Shown: one piece after another, positions 30,683-38,847 of the stretch
How positions within the stretch are numbered: the stretch's first letter is position 1
How the letters are laid out: every line of letters begins with the position of its first letter
Source: a virus
IMG/VR virus record: IMGVR_UViG_3300046318_000171
Span: 27,239-91,238 of that record
DNA length: 64,000 bases
Strand: one strand, 5' to 3'
Notes under the pieces: generated by a model
The model's database searches: none
What the model saw: the letters and a program-made list of their open reading frames with translations, nothing else
What the model was told of the DNA's origin: nothing
Program-made: the position numbers and the translations under genes

Positions 30683-30713
30683 AGGGGGCTGAGGTACAAA
30701 ACCCCAGCCCCCT
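30683..30713 (-). terminator. GC-rich hairpin between gp32-like gene and polymerase
   Basis: Minus-strand arms AGGGGGCTG and CAGCCCCCT (with three further pairs after one mismatch) form a strong stem with a 5-base loop. It follows the stop of the 30725 gene by 12 bases. There is no adjacent U-run, only TATAATCTTCTTT, so termination may be partial. The TATAAT after it could be a promoter -10 box for polA, but no -35 is seen. Confidence 0.5.
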
Positions 30714-30724
30714 TGGTGAGAGGA

Positions 30725-31375
30725 TTAAGCGACTAGTGCACGAGCAACGTCAAGCAACTCTTCACGAGGGCTGATGTAAATTGCTTTGGTGTCGTACTTA
30801 ACAGCCTTGGCCGCAACAGCGTCAAGGTCGTCCGCATCCAACTCCCACTCTTCAGCAAGGTCTGTGGCACGTACACGCTCAAGGGTGTACTGAGTGTCAC
30901 GGCCCATGCCTAGACGTGATACTGACCAGTAGTACTTGGTCAATGGTCCACGACGAGGGTCATCGCTGGCAGCCTGTAGCTGGCGTGCCATGGTAATAGG
31001 TACAGTCATAATCTGTACTTCAGGGGTTCCATCCGAGAAACCTAGGATGTTAAACGCAAAACGAGCACGAGGCTTGTCTCCTGCAATGGTGCATAGAGGG
31101 CACTCGTCACCTAGACAGACGAAAGACTTGCGGCCTTCACGGTCAATCCAGTGCTGTTCGTAAACCATAAATGGTGCGTCGTCAAGGAAACGTACTAGCT
31201 GTGCCTGGTCCGAGAACTTAAAGTCGGTGGCGTAAGCGTTGCTCTTTTCCTTTGGCTTTAGGAACGCAGATGCTGCTTCCCATCCAGCCTGTACTGTGGT
31301 GCCGTGCTTTGGCTTGGCATCTACGCTGTCTTCAGTAAGGTACTGGTCAGCATCAATAGTTGGGTTAGTAACCAT
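30725..31375 (-). CDS. gp32-like single-strand DNA-binding protein (tentative)
   Basis: 216 residues. H75, C87, C92-x2-C95 (in FVCLGDECPLC) give a His-Cys3 zinc site comparable to that of T4 gp32, followed by RARFAFNILGF, a core OB-fold strand. The C-terminus is acidic (ELDADDLDAVAAKAV). Position immediately before DNA polymerase in the transcript supports a replication role. A separate bacterial-type SSB is encoded at 2328-2729, so function could differ. Confidence 0.6.
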   Translation of the reverse strand: MVTNPTIDADQYLTEDSVDAKPKHGTTVQAGWEAASAFLKPKEKSNAYATDFKFSDQAQLVRFLDDAPFMVYEQHWIDREGRKSFVCLGDECPLCTIAGDKPRARFAFNILGFSDGTPEVQIMTVPITMARQLQAASDDPRRGPLTKYYWSVSRLGMGRDTQYTLERVRATDLAEEWELDADDLDAVAAKAVKYDTKAIYISPREELLDVARALVA

Positions 31376-31426
31376 GGTGTTTGTTTCTTTCTAATCGGCC
31401 TTATCGGCATTTTGTCGGGGAGTCGG

Positions 31427-31900
31427 TTAACTCCCGGTTTCTTCCTTCCATCGGCGAACTAACGCCTCTGTGAGGTCTTCATGCTTTTTCCACTCTACAC
31501 GAGCAGAGCCAAGAAGTCTACGACGTGCAAACTCCTCGATAGCAATCTCAATGAGCTTTCGTGTGTAAACACGATTACCTAATACCTTTTTACCGTTTAA
31601 ACTCTTAGAGCGCAAGCGGTATGGAGCGTTAGGTATGTAGCCTTTTTTCTCCCATAGTCTAATAGTGACAATCTCTTTTTCCAAGGCCGCTGAAAGAGCG
31701 CCGATGGTAAACAGTTCTGTCTCTACTCCTTTGAGAGTTTTGATGATTGGGTCTGCGTCCCAACCGTTTGATTCTCCAATCGCTTTCTTCTTGCGTTTCT
31801 CAGAAAGCTCTGAAGGCTCACGGCGTGGCTGCTTAGACCCAGGTGCACGGTCTAGTCCCTCAAATGACTTGAGGATATCAGCTTCGCCACGAATAACCAT
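31427..31900 (-). CDS. MerR-like winged helix DNA-binding protein
   Basis: Residues about 64-130 contain LFTIGALSAALEKEIVTIRL, WEKKGYIPNAPYR and YTRKLIEIAIEEF, the MerR-type layout (HTH, wing, helix) with the 'I..WE..G.IP' motif. N-terminal 45 residues are basic and disordered; C-terminal end charged. No effector domain, so it may be a DNA-binding accessory or excisionase-like regulator. Followed by the gp32-like gene. Confidence 0.7.
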   Translation of the reverse strand: MVIRGEADILKSFEGLDRAPGSKQPRREPSELSEKRKKKAIGESNGWDADPIIKTLKGVETELFTIGALSAALEKEIVTIRLWEKKGYIPNAPYRLRSKSLNGKKVLGNRVYTRKLIEIAIEEFARRRLLGSARVEWKKHEDLTEALVRRWKEETGS

Positions 31901-31901
31901 T

Positions 31902-32348
31902 TTAACTCTTCAGTGTTCTTAGTGCCCAGACTACGTTACTAGGGAACATCTCGTCAAGCTGTTCCTCAGTAATCTTACCTTCGTAGAAAGCAGCCATCAA
32001 CTTATCTTCGTCTAGAACAGGAGTCATTACAAAAATTTCGTCCTTAAGTCCTAGCTCAGAAAGAATCTCGTCTGCCTTAGGCTCGTTGAGTTTACGAGTG
32101 ACACGGCGCTGCTTTTCCAAACGCACAATGCCGTCAATGTCAGAACCGAGTTCAAGCTGAACGTTGCCTCTGTCATCTTCGTAACCATCTTCATCTAGAT
32201 GGGCAAATAGTTTATCACGGAGCTCCTTTGAGCGGGTCTCCATCTGGTCAATGTTTTTCTTGACATACAGGTACTCTTTTACCTGCCCGGCGATGTCGTC
32301 AGGGTTTAGAACAATGTCACGCAGTTCTTCTTCAATTCTTTTTGCCAT
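31902..32348 (-). CDS. Coiled-coil hypothetical protein (148 aa)
   Basis: Begins with a long helix (YLYVKKNIDQMETRSKELRD) then DGYEDDRGNVQLELG, a strand pair, and basic QRRVTRKLNE. The arrangement is similar to small helical proteins that follow helicase genes in other actinophages, but no family can be named. One base separates it from the next gene. Confidence 0.7.
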   Translation of the reverse strand: MAKRIEEELRDIVLNPDDIAGQVKEYLYVKKNIDQMETRSKELRDKLFAHLDEDGYEDDRGNVQLELGSDIDGIVRLEKQRRVTRKLNEPKADEILSELGLKDEIFVMTPVLDEDKLMAAFYEGKITEEQLDEMFPSNVVWALRTLKS

Positions 32349-32357
32349 TAGGCCCTC

Positions 32358-33923
32358 CTAATTTGATTTGCTAAGGAAGTCTATCAAACTTCCAACAGTA
32401 AGGTCAACCCCACCTTTTTCGTTGATACCAGCACCATCTAGGATGGCTCCGGCGATGTCGCTCTTCTGTTTCAACATATCGTACTGGCGTTGCTCAATGG
32501 AGTCAAGTACCAGTATGTCTTGGATTGTGATGCTTGGCCAGGTGCTAGAGGCCCTGTTAATTCTGCCGTTGCGCTGCACTGCAAGCCCGGCGCTCCAAGG
32601 TTGGTCGTAGTTTACAAGGAGGTTCGCTTGAGGTAGGTCAACACCATAACCACCAGCGTCACTGCTAACCAGAACACGGCAAGTTGGGCTCGTTTGGAAA
32701 GTGACTTTAGCTTCTTCTTTTTGTTTTGCATTCATTTCTCCCGTATACCCAACCGCCATGTATCCAGCGTTCTCCAGGTTAGCGACAATGTCCCATACTG
32801 AAGTAACGTAACTAGAGAATACCACGGCTTTGTAGCTTGGGTCGATGTCAAGATGGTCTTTTAGATAATCAATTAGAGTGTCACGCTTTGGGGCCTTAGT
32901 TAGTTCGTGAACCTTATCCGCCAAAGAATGGATGTAAGCACTGCCTTTTCCGTTGTGAGCCTCAAAGTTGCTGACGCTTTCTACCAGCGTAGAGAACCCC
33001 GAGCACAGCATTCGCATTGCGCCAATCCTTGACATGATTTGCCCCCGCAGTTCATTTGCCGGGTCTCCTGGGTCGTACTGTTGGCCGTAGTGTGACGCCA
33101 CATTAAACGATGAACCAAACATATCACGAGCCTCCGACAAAACAGTCTTTAGGTCTTCAGCGATTAGGTTGTAAAGTTTTTGAGACTTGCTGTCTAGCTT
33201 TACCAACAAAGGTTCACGGTAGATGGCGTCAGGAAGGTACGGCTTAACGTCGTCGTCTTTTTGAGACTTACGTACCGAAAAAGCTTGGAGCTTTGTGTGC
33301 AACAGTTCAAGGTTGCGGTAACGTTGGACTCCGCCAAAGTAGTTGCGGACTATGAACGTTTTGTCAAAGATGTCGAAGCGCCCAAGAACTTGAGAGTTGA
33401 CGAACTGCATGATGGAGAAAATCTCCTCAGGCTTTCCGTTCTCTATCGGTGTTCCTGTGAGTGCAAATCTGATAGGTATTCTTTTTGCAATCTCTTTAAC
33501 TCTTTTAGCTCGCTTAGCCTTGAATCCCTTGATAGCCGTAGCTTCATCACAAATGATTGCACTAAACGCAAAAGTTTTAATAGTATCCCAGTCATTTACA
33601 ACCTGTTCGTAGTTCATGATTACGTAGTCGTAATCGGTGTGTGTGTCGTATTGCGCTTGACGTTGCTTAGGGGTTCCGTCAATAACTATGGCGGTGGAGT
33701 CGCTAAACTTAGCAACTTCCTTTTGCCATTGGTATTTCAAACTAGAAAGGCACAGTACTAGAACGGTGTTCTTTACTTGCCCTGCGTCTCTCAGTGTTTC
33801 TACTGCAGCAATGGTCATAGGGGTTTTGCCCAAGCCCATTTCGTAAGCCACAAGGATGGTCTGTGTTTTGACCATCTTTGCTACTGCTTCTTCTTGGTAC
33901 GGTTTTAGTGTTCCCTTAAACAT
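32358..33923 (-). CDS. SNF2/superfamily 2 helicase-like ATPase
   Basis: Start at 33923 (MFKGTLKPYQEEAV) overlapping the primase end, with GAAAAGGCG upstream; a longer in-frame version from 34022 is unlikely. Motifs: Q-motif-like LKPYQ, Walker A YEMGLGKT, II CDEAT, III FALTGTPIEN, V VSSDAGGYGVDLPQ and VI QRNGRINR. This is the SNF2-type DNA translocase pattern used in phages for replication, repair or fork remodelling. 521 residues. Lies between primase and the coiled-coil gene. Confidence 0.9.
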   Translation of the reverse strand: MFKGTLKPYQEEAVAKMVKTQTILVAYEMGLGKTPMTIAAVETLRDAGQVKNTVLVLCLSSLKYQWQKEVAKFSDSTAIVIDGTPKQRQAQYDTHTDYDYVIMNYEQVVNDWDTIKTFAFSAIICDEATAIKGFKAKRAKRVKEIAKRIPIRFALTGTPIENGKPEEIFSIMQFVNSQVLGRFDIFDKTFIVRNYFGGVQRYRNLELLHTKLQAFSVRKSQKDDDVKPYLPDAIYREPLLVKLDSKSQKLYNLIAEDLKTVLSEARDMFGSSFNVASHYGQQYDPGDPANELRGQIMSRIGAMRMLCSGFSTLVESVSNFEAHNGKGSAYIHSLADKVHELTKAPKRDTLIDYLKDHLDIDPSYKAVVFSSYVTSVWDIVANLENAGYMAVGYTGEMNAKQKEEAKVTFQTSPTCRVLVSSDAGGYGVDLPQANLLVNYDQPWSAGLAVQRNGRINRASSTWPSITIQDILVLDSIEQRQYDMLKQKSDIAGAILDGAGINEKGGVDLTVGSLIDFLSKSN

Positions 33924-34884
33924 ACGCCTTTTCACCGAGTACTGACGACTTTGCATTCTGGATTCCCCATGCAATCTCGTCATCGGTGAGGTCGCCTGGG
34001 TCTTTCTTCCCAGTACTACCATAGTTGAAATACGAGAGGTTTAGGCCGTATTTACGGGCAAACTCCAGCATTTCTTTAGAAGCTTTCTTACCGGCGGTGT
34101 CGTTGTCGAAGGCAGCGATGATACGGTCAGAATAACGCAGCAACCTAATCTGCTCTGTGCTCGGTGACGAACCACAGATTGCCACGGCGCTCTTGACCCC
34201 TGCGCTAAACAGCCGTAGGCAGTCCAAGGGGGACTCTACAACCACAACTAGGTCTTCCTGCTGGTTATCTAGTCCAAAGAGCGTCTTGGACTTCTGAAGG
34301 CCTGTAGGACGGTTAAAAAAGGTTCGCTGCAGAGTACCCTTCTCCTGCCAGCCCATCAACTCGTTAAAGTGCGGCTCACGTAGCGGCAGAATCCAGTTGG
34401 CCTTCTTTGGGTCCCACATAACGTGGTACGCCTTGGCAGCCTCAGCGGTAATGTTCCTGCCGTCTAAAGCCTCCTGAGGTGGCTCCGTAAAAAGCACCAG
34501 ACGAGCCTCAGACATAGGAACAGGCTTTGGGTATGACTCCACATAGTTTGGTAGGGCCCGAACAATCTCCATAAGCTTCTCTGGGGAGACCTCAATCTTC
34601 CCAGCCAGCCATTCTTCCGCAGCACGGTAGGCGTACACCACACCAGTAGATGTCTTGGTGTAGAACTGCATGACATCGCAGACTAGGTGGAGGATGTTCC
34701 CCTTGTAGCCACAAGAAAAGCAGATGTGCATTCCAGACTCAAGGTTTATCCACCAAGATGGGGAGTGGTCTTCCCTACCTGTACGAGCAAAGTGCGCAGG
34801 GCACAATGAGTTTGCCTCAAGAGAACGCACGTCATACTCTAGACCTAGGTTCTCAAGAACCTCTTCGACATTAAACTGACGCAT
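33916..34884 (-). CDS. dnaG: DnaG-type DNA primase
   Basis: N-terminal CHC2-like zinc finger (C28-x2-H31, C55-x2-C58, with GYKGN after it), then a Toprim domain: DLVVVVESPLDCLRL (catalytic Glu), GSSP and IIAAFDNDTAGKKAS (DxD). 322 residues, so it lacks the helicase-binding C-terminal domain. Synthesises primers for lagging-strand replication with the DnaB-like helicase encoded just upstream. Confidence 0.93.
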   Translation of the reverse strand: MRQFNVEEVLENLGLEYDVRSLEANSLCPAHFARTGREDHSPSWWINLESGMHICFSCGYKGNILHLVCDVMQFYTKTSTGVVYAYRAAEEWLAGKIEVSPEKLMEIVRALPNYVESYPKPVPMSEARLVLFTEPPQEALDGRNITAEAAKAYHVMWDPKKANWILPLREPHFNELMGWQEKGTLQRTFFNRPTGLQKSKTLFGLDNQQEDLVVVVESPLDCLRLFSAGVKSAVAICGSSPSTEQIRLLRYSDRIIAAFDNDTAGKKASKEMLEFARKYGLNLSYFNYGSTGKKDPGDLTDDEIAWGIQNAKSSVLGEKAYV

Positions 34885-36131
34885 TAGTTACCAAACGGAC
34901 TGCAGAACTTGCAACCAACCTGCTTTGATTCGTCGTGGAAACAACCAGTGTCCCAACGCCAAGTAATCGAGGTCTCTGATGGGGGGCAGTTACGTGCCTG
35001 AACAACCTTAAGCAAACGAATCTCGTCGTCTTCTTCTACCGGCTCAAGACCAAGGATTACGTCAGAGTCCTGAAAGAATGATGACGAGTAACCGATTGAG
35101 TCTGCCGACACCTTGCCACCCTTCATCTTCCAAAGAAGAGTCTGGGTAGAGATAACGATTGGGATGTTCAACTTCTGTGCCACACGCTTTAGACCACGAG
35201 TGATGTTAGTCAAAGCCTGTGGAGTGTTGGCCTCACCAGTCACCTGGTCAAGCATCAAGTACACACCATCTACAAACAAGATGTCAGGGTTCAACTGCTC
35301 GGCCTTGGCCATCAACGAGTCGATAGTCAAACCGTTCACCGCATCCACTAGGTGGAAAGGCTTCTCGGTCTTAAGGTCGTCAAGGCGCTTTAGCAAACGG
35401 TCTTCTTCGGCTGTCTGCAACTTGCCTCGACGGAAACGAGCGTTTGAGATGTGGGAACTCAACGATAAATAACGCTGTGTCTGCTCGTGGTTGTTCATCT
35501 CAAACGACTGGAACATAGGCACTAGGCCTGCGGCGTGAACGTTCTCCGCCATCTGCAAACAAATCTGAGACTTACCCGTCTTAGGTGGGGCGATAACAGT
35601 AACTAACTGCCCACCCTGCAAACCTGCGGTTGCCTCGTCGATTTTCTCAAAGCCTGTAGGGACACCCAGCAACTTGCTGTTCTGCACGTCCTGATACTCG
35701 TCCCAGAACTTGTCTGGGTTAGCGGTAACGTCAACGTGGGTGGTGCCAATGATGCCCTGGTCGTTGACGATAGTGACCGTCTTAGACATCTCGTTTAGGG
35801 CACCGTCGTGGTCGTTCATCTCAACCTTGGAGATAACCTGCTCGATACCGTTACGGGTCAGGGTGCGACGGCGGTAAGCCACCATCGTGTCAATCAGGTA
35901 CTCAATCGCATCTTCTACGTTAAGTACTTTAAAGTTAGGGAAGTTGTCCACCACAGTGACTGCGGTCGGAACCTCACGGTAGTTGGCGTAGTGCTCACGA
36001 ACGAACTTCCACACTCGGCGGAGGTCGTCGTCTACAATCCAGTCGTCCTTGATGCCACGCTCAAGAACAGGAATGATGTTGCGGTCAGCAATCACCTTAC
36101 TGACTAAGCGGTACTCGTTATCGTATGCCAT
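34884..36131 (-). CDS. dnaB: DnaB-type replicative helicase
   Basis: 415 residues. RecA-like C-terminal core: FEKIDEATAGLQGGQLVTVI, Walker A APPKTGKS, QSFEMNNHEQTQRYLSL, Walker B PDILFVDGVYLM, and QTLLWKMKGGKVSADSIGYS. N-terminal domain reduced (MAYDNEYRLVSKVIADRNII...). The C-terminus has CKFC and CFHDE cysteines, a short zinc knuckle. Loaded by the DnaC-like ATPase and paired with the primase. Start behind GAGGGCAAAC. Confidence 0.93.
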   Translation of the reverse strand: MAYDNEYRLVSKVIADRNIIPVLERGIKDDWIVDDDLRRVWKFVREHYANYREVPTAVTVVDNFPNFKVLNVEDAIEYLIDTMVAYRRRTLTRNGIEQVISKVEMNDHDGALNEMSKTVTIVNDQGIIGTTHVDVTANPDKFWDEYQDVQNSKLLGVPTGFEKIDEATAGLQGGQLVTVIAPPKTGKSQICLQMAENVHAAGLVPMFQSFEMNNHEQTQRYLSLSSHISNARFRRGKLQTAEEDRLLKRLDDLKTEKPFHLVDAVNGLTIDSLMAKAEQLNPDILFVDGVYLMLDQVTGEANTPQALTNITRGLKRVAQKLNIPIVISTQTLLWKMKGGKVSADSIGYSSSFFQDSDVILGLEPVEEDDEIRLLKVVQARNCPPSETSITWRWDTGCFHDESKQVGCKFCSPFGN

Positions 36132-36148
36132 GTTTGCCCTCTGTTGTT

Positions 36149-36565
36149 CTACAAGTTCTCTAGTTCGATTCCAGCGGAACCGTACCTAGCAACTCTTTCT
36201 CTTAAATCTATTACGCCCTTCAGGTTGGTCCTGTAAGGCAGTTCACCAATGAAGTCATCAATGTCGGTGTAAAGCTCAGCGTAGTTGAAGGGGTTACCTC
36301 CACGACGCTCCAGTTTATCCATTATCTTATCTAGCAGTTCTTCTGTCCAGAGCTCGTTAGCAAAACCCGCTAACTCAACTGAAAGACCGAACTTGGAAGC
36401 GATGTTCCATAGGTGTGATAGTGCTGGGTTGTTGAGGCCGCTAAACACACGTTCCTGGCTAGTACGCATCATTTTGCGACTGTCCTGGACGTAAGTCTCG
36501 GCCACAACATCCACCACCACGATAATACGTGGAGATGTCTCGTTAGAAATATCTCCGTTAAGCAT
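36149..36565 (-). CDS. Hypothetical protein (138 aa)
   Basis: N-terminus beta-rich (SPRIIVVVDVVAETYVQD) followed by helices (NPALSHLWNIASKFGLSVEL) and NPFNYAELYTDIDDFIGELP. Flanked by helicase and loader genes with one-base overlap upstream, so probably part of replication. No family recognised. Confidence 0.7.
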   Translation of the reverse strand: MLNGDISNETSPRIIVVVDVVAETYVQDSRKMMRTSQERVFSGLNNPALSHLWNIASKFGLSVELAGFANELWTEELLDKIMDKLERRGGNPFNYAELYTDIDDFIGELPYRTNLKGVIDLRERVARYGSAGIELENL

Positions 36566-36873
36566 TAAAGGACTTCTACCTCACCGTGCTGAATAACAAA
36601 CGCACGCCACTTAGTAGGGTCCGCCATTGCAGTGATAGCCTCGTCGTCCTCTACATCTTCCGGTATCTGAACGGTGTAGTGACCGCCACCTTCATCCATA
36701 CGCTCTCTCACAAACTTGGTGTGGCGGCACTTTGCGGTGACACCAAACGCCTTGCAAGAACAACGGATTTTCTTGTGGAACTCAGCGTCAACCTCTACTT
36801 CAGCAACGCCGTCTTCGCTGATAAACATCTGTACTGTTCTCCAGGCAATGTCCATCTCTACTTCTTTCTTCAT
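36565..36873 (-). CDS. SWIM zinc-finger protein
   Basis: CSCKAFGVTAKCRHTKFV fits the SWIM motif C-x-C-x8-C-x-H (C38, C40, C49, H51). SWIM domains bind DNA or proteins in helicases (SNF2-associated), transposases and Sws1. 102 residues with beta-strands around the finger. It is encoded in the same replication operon as an SNF2-type ATPase, which may be its partner; that is inference. Confidence 0.75.
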   Translation of the reverse strand: MKKEVEMDIAWRTVQMFISEDGVAEVEVDAEFHKKIRCSCKAFGVTAKCRHTKFVRERMDEGGGHYTVQIPEDVEDDEAITAMADPTKWRAFVIQHGEVEVL

Positions 36874-37592
36874 GCTCGTCTTAGGTCCTCTCCAATAATA
36901 CGTACTCTGGTAAATGCTTCGTGGGCGAAACTACCCATCGCCTCACCGTACTGTTTCTTCCAGTTATCACGGTTCACGTTGGTAGTAATGATAGTCGGTA
37001 AAGCCTTATCGTAGCGTGAACGGAGCACCTCGTCAAATGACGTGTTGTCGTACTCCGAGCCGTACTCCTTGCCCAAGTCATCCAAGACTAGAACACGGAC
37101 ATTCAGGCTGTCCTCCTTGCAGCGACCATGGAACCCTTCCATCTCCAACTGCATCAACTTCTTGGTCTCTGGCTCCGCATCAAACATCATCTTCTTGCGG
37201 CTCAGAAACTCTGGGAAAGTCATGTAGTAAATCGGGCGGCATTTCATGCCGTAGTCGTCAGGTTTCATCTGCAGAACTTCACGAGCCTTCTCGTCGTCCT
37301 CAGGGAGCATGCGAACAAACTCCATAGCAGCAGTCACAGCGTGGGTGGTCTTACCCAACCCAGGACCGCCGTCAAACAACAGCCCAACACCAGTACGGCC
37401 TAGGCCGCCAACCTGCTTGATAATCTCACCCTCGATTGCACGCTCCAACCAAATGTCGATGTCCTCGGGGAATCCACCTGTGCGCTCTGCAATGTCCTTT
37501 GGTTCCAAACCGATAAAACGGCTAGGAATGTTAGCGCCACGCAACAACCAGTGTTTCTTGTTGGGTGACAACTTACTAACGTCGTAACTCAT
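36870..37592 (-). CDS. dnaC: DnaC-like AAA+ helicase loader
   Basis: 240 residues. Walker A DGGPGLGKTTHAV, Walker B VRVLVLDDLGKEY, sensor-1-like TIITTNVNRDNW, and arginine finger region HEAFTRVRIIGEDLRR; the DnaC/IstB layout. Residues about 40-65 (DIDIWLERAIEGEIIKQVGG) form the helicase-facing helix. Follows the initiator-like gene directly and should load the DnaB-like helicase. Confidence 0.92.
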   Translation of the reverse strand: MSYDVSKLSPNKKHWLLRGANIPSRFIGLEPKDIAERTGGFPEDIDIWLERAIEGEIIKQVGGLGRTGVGLLFDGGPGLGKTTHAVTAAMEFVRMLPEDDEKAREVLQMKPDDYGMKCRPIYYMTFPEFLSRKKMMFDAEPETKKLMQLEMEGFHGRCKEDSLNVRVLVLDDLGKEYGSEYDNTSFDEVLRSRYDKALPTIITTNVNRDNWKKQYGEAMGSFAHEAFTRVRIIGEDLRRA

Positions 37593-38554
37593 TAAGCCCT
37601 CCTAAGCTTTTCTTCGTACTCTGCTAAGTCTCTCCTACCAGGCATCGATTTGTCAAATCGTTTGCCATCCGAGGCGTAAATGTAATTCTCGTCCTTGTCC
37701 TCAGAGGTCATCTCCAAGTCCTCAGTAACCCGAGAAATGTTCATCGTAATGAAGTTCAAGAAGATACCGTGAGCCTTCTTAGGCGAACCCTTGATGGCTG
37801 ACAAGTTACGCTCGTCACCAAAGAAACGGTCCATAAGTTCCATCTCCAAAGTGGCTGACACCTCAAACCGTGAACGGTTAGCCGACAAAGCACCACGCAA
37901 AGCGTTGGTGTTCACCAAGCCAGGGATACCACGAATCTTGTCATAAACCCGAGACGAAAACTCTGAAGCAACATCCGCAGCAGTCCACTCCTCCTGAGGT
38001 CGCTGACGACGAGTCTTAGGGTCCCTCTTCGACACTGGCTTAGCCTTAGCCTGAACCTCGTCCTCCAACAAACCAAACCCTGCAATGCCTTCGTCATCGT
38101 CTTTCCAACGATTAACCACAGCAACCTCCTTCGATTTCGGGGCCCTAGCCCCTAAAGAATACGAAGTATTCTTTACTTTAGTAGTATCAGCTGTATCAGT
38201 AGTTATATCTATATCAGCTGTTGATGTTTCATCCGTGAGACATGGTAAAACACCCTCAATCTCGATGTCAACCCCCTTAGTTTCAGAAATGAAACATGGA
38301 GACAAAAGCTGGTACTTGTTCTTCCAGAACTTACCTAGGTTGCGCTTAGTACGATGGGTGTCAACTAACCCTTTATCCTCAAGACCAGACATGTCACGCC
38401 AAATAGTTGTACGAGACAATCCGGTAAGACCAGACAGGTCTTCCATAGTTAATTCAACAACGCCAGATTTGTTAGCGTGTCGAAACATCAAGGCGAGTAA
38501 ATAAAACTCGCTAGGCTTTAGACCTTTGTCTAAAACCTCGTCAGGTATCTGCAT
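37592..38554 (-). CDS. Replication initiator-like winged-helix protein
   Basis: N-terminal winged helix: KPSEFYLLALMFRHANKSGV, then LSGLTGLSRTTIWRDMSGLE and a wing HRTKRNLGKFWKNKY. The middle is a long disordered, Ser/Thr/Asp-rich linker; the C-terminal half (about 190-300) is helical like DnaD/RepA-type initiators. Position just before DnaC- and DnaB-like genes suggests origin recognition or loader recruitment. 320 residues. First gene of the replication block. Confidence 0.7.
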   Translation of the reverse strand: MQIPDEVLDKGLKPSEFYLLALMFRHANKSGVVELTMEDLSGLTGLSRTTIWRDMSGLEDKGLVDTHRTKRNLGKFWKNKYQLLSPCFISETKGVDIEIEGVLPCLTDETSTADIDITTDTADTTKVKNTSYSLGARAPKSKEVAVVNRWKDDDEGIAGFGLLEDEVQAKAKPVSKRDPKTRRQRPQEEWTAADVASEFSSRVYDKIRGIPGLVNTNALRGALSANRSRFEVSATLEMELMDRFFGDERNLSAIKGSPKKAHGIFLNFITMNISRVTEDLEMTSEDKDENYIYASDGKRFDKSMPGRRDLAEYEEKLRRA

Positions 38555-38562
38555 AGTGCCCT

Positions 38563-38835
38563 CTAAAAGTTACGTCGATTAACCACAGTCGGCTGTGGCT
38601 GAGACATCTTGTCTACCACACCAATGACCACCAACGCAAGGAGACTCGCAGCCCCCGAAGCAACAAAAACAGGGAAACCCTTAAAATCCAAGTACCAGAA
38701 AGCCACCAGATTCAAAGGATACGTGCCCGCAATCTTAATGTACCGATAAAAACCGGCGGGCGTGATGAGTTCGATTAAGCCAAGAGCGAATGCTGTCGCA
38801 AGGGCTGAGATAACAGTTCCAATTAATAGTTCCAT
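38563..38835 (-). CDS. Small membrane protein, holin candidate
   Basis: Three hydrophobic segments (about 4-22 LIGTVISALATAFALGL; 38-50 YPLNLVAFWYL; 55-75 FVASGAASLLALVVIGVV) and a charged C-terminus. Size (90 residues) and place between tail and replication genes are compatible with a class I holin, but no endolysin adjoins it, so this is only a suggestion. Weak ribosome-binding site. Confidence 0.5.
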   Translation of the reverse strand: MELLIGTVISALATAFALGLIELITPAGFYRYIKIAGTYPLNLVAFWYLDFKGFPVFVASGAASLLALVVIGVVDKMSQPQPTVVNRRNF

Positions 38836-38847
38836 GCAAGCAGGGTA

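Noticed and set aside
33924-34022. N-terminal extension of the SNF2-type helicase
   Set aside because: It lies inside the primase gene, is rich in Arg/Ser/Gln without structure, and the ATG at 33923 has the typical overlap and ribosome-binding site.
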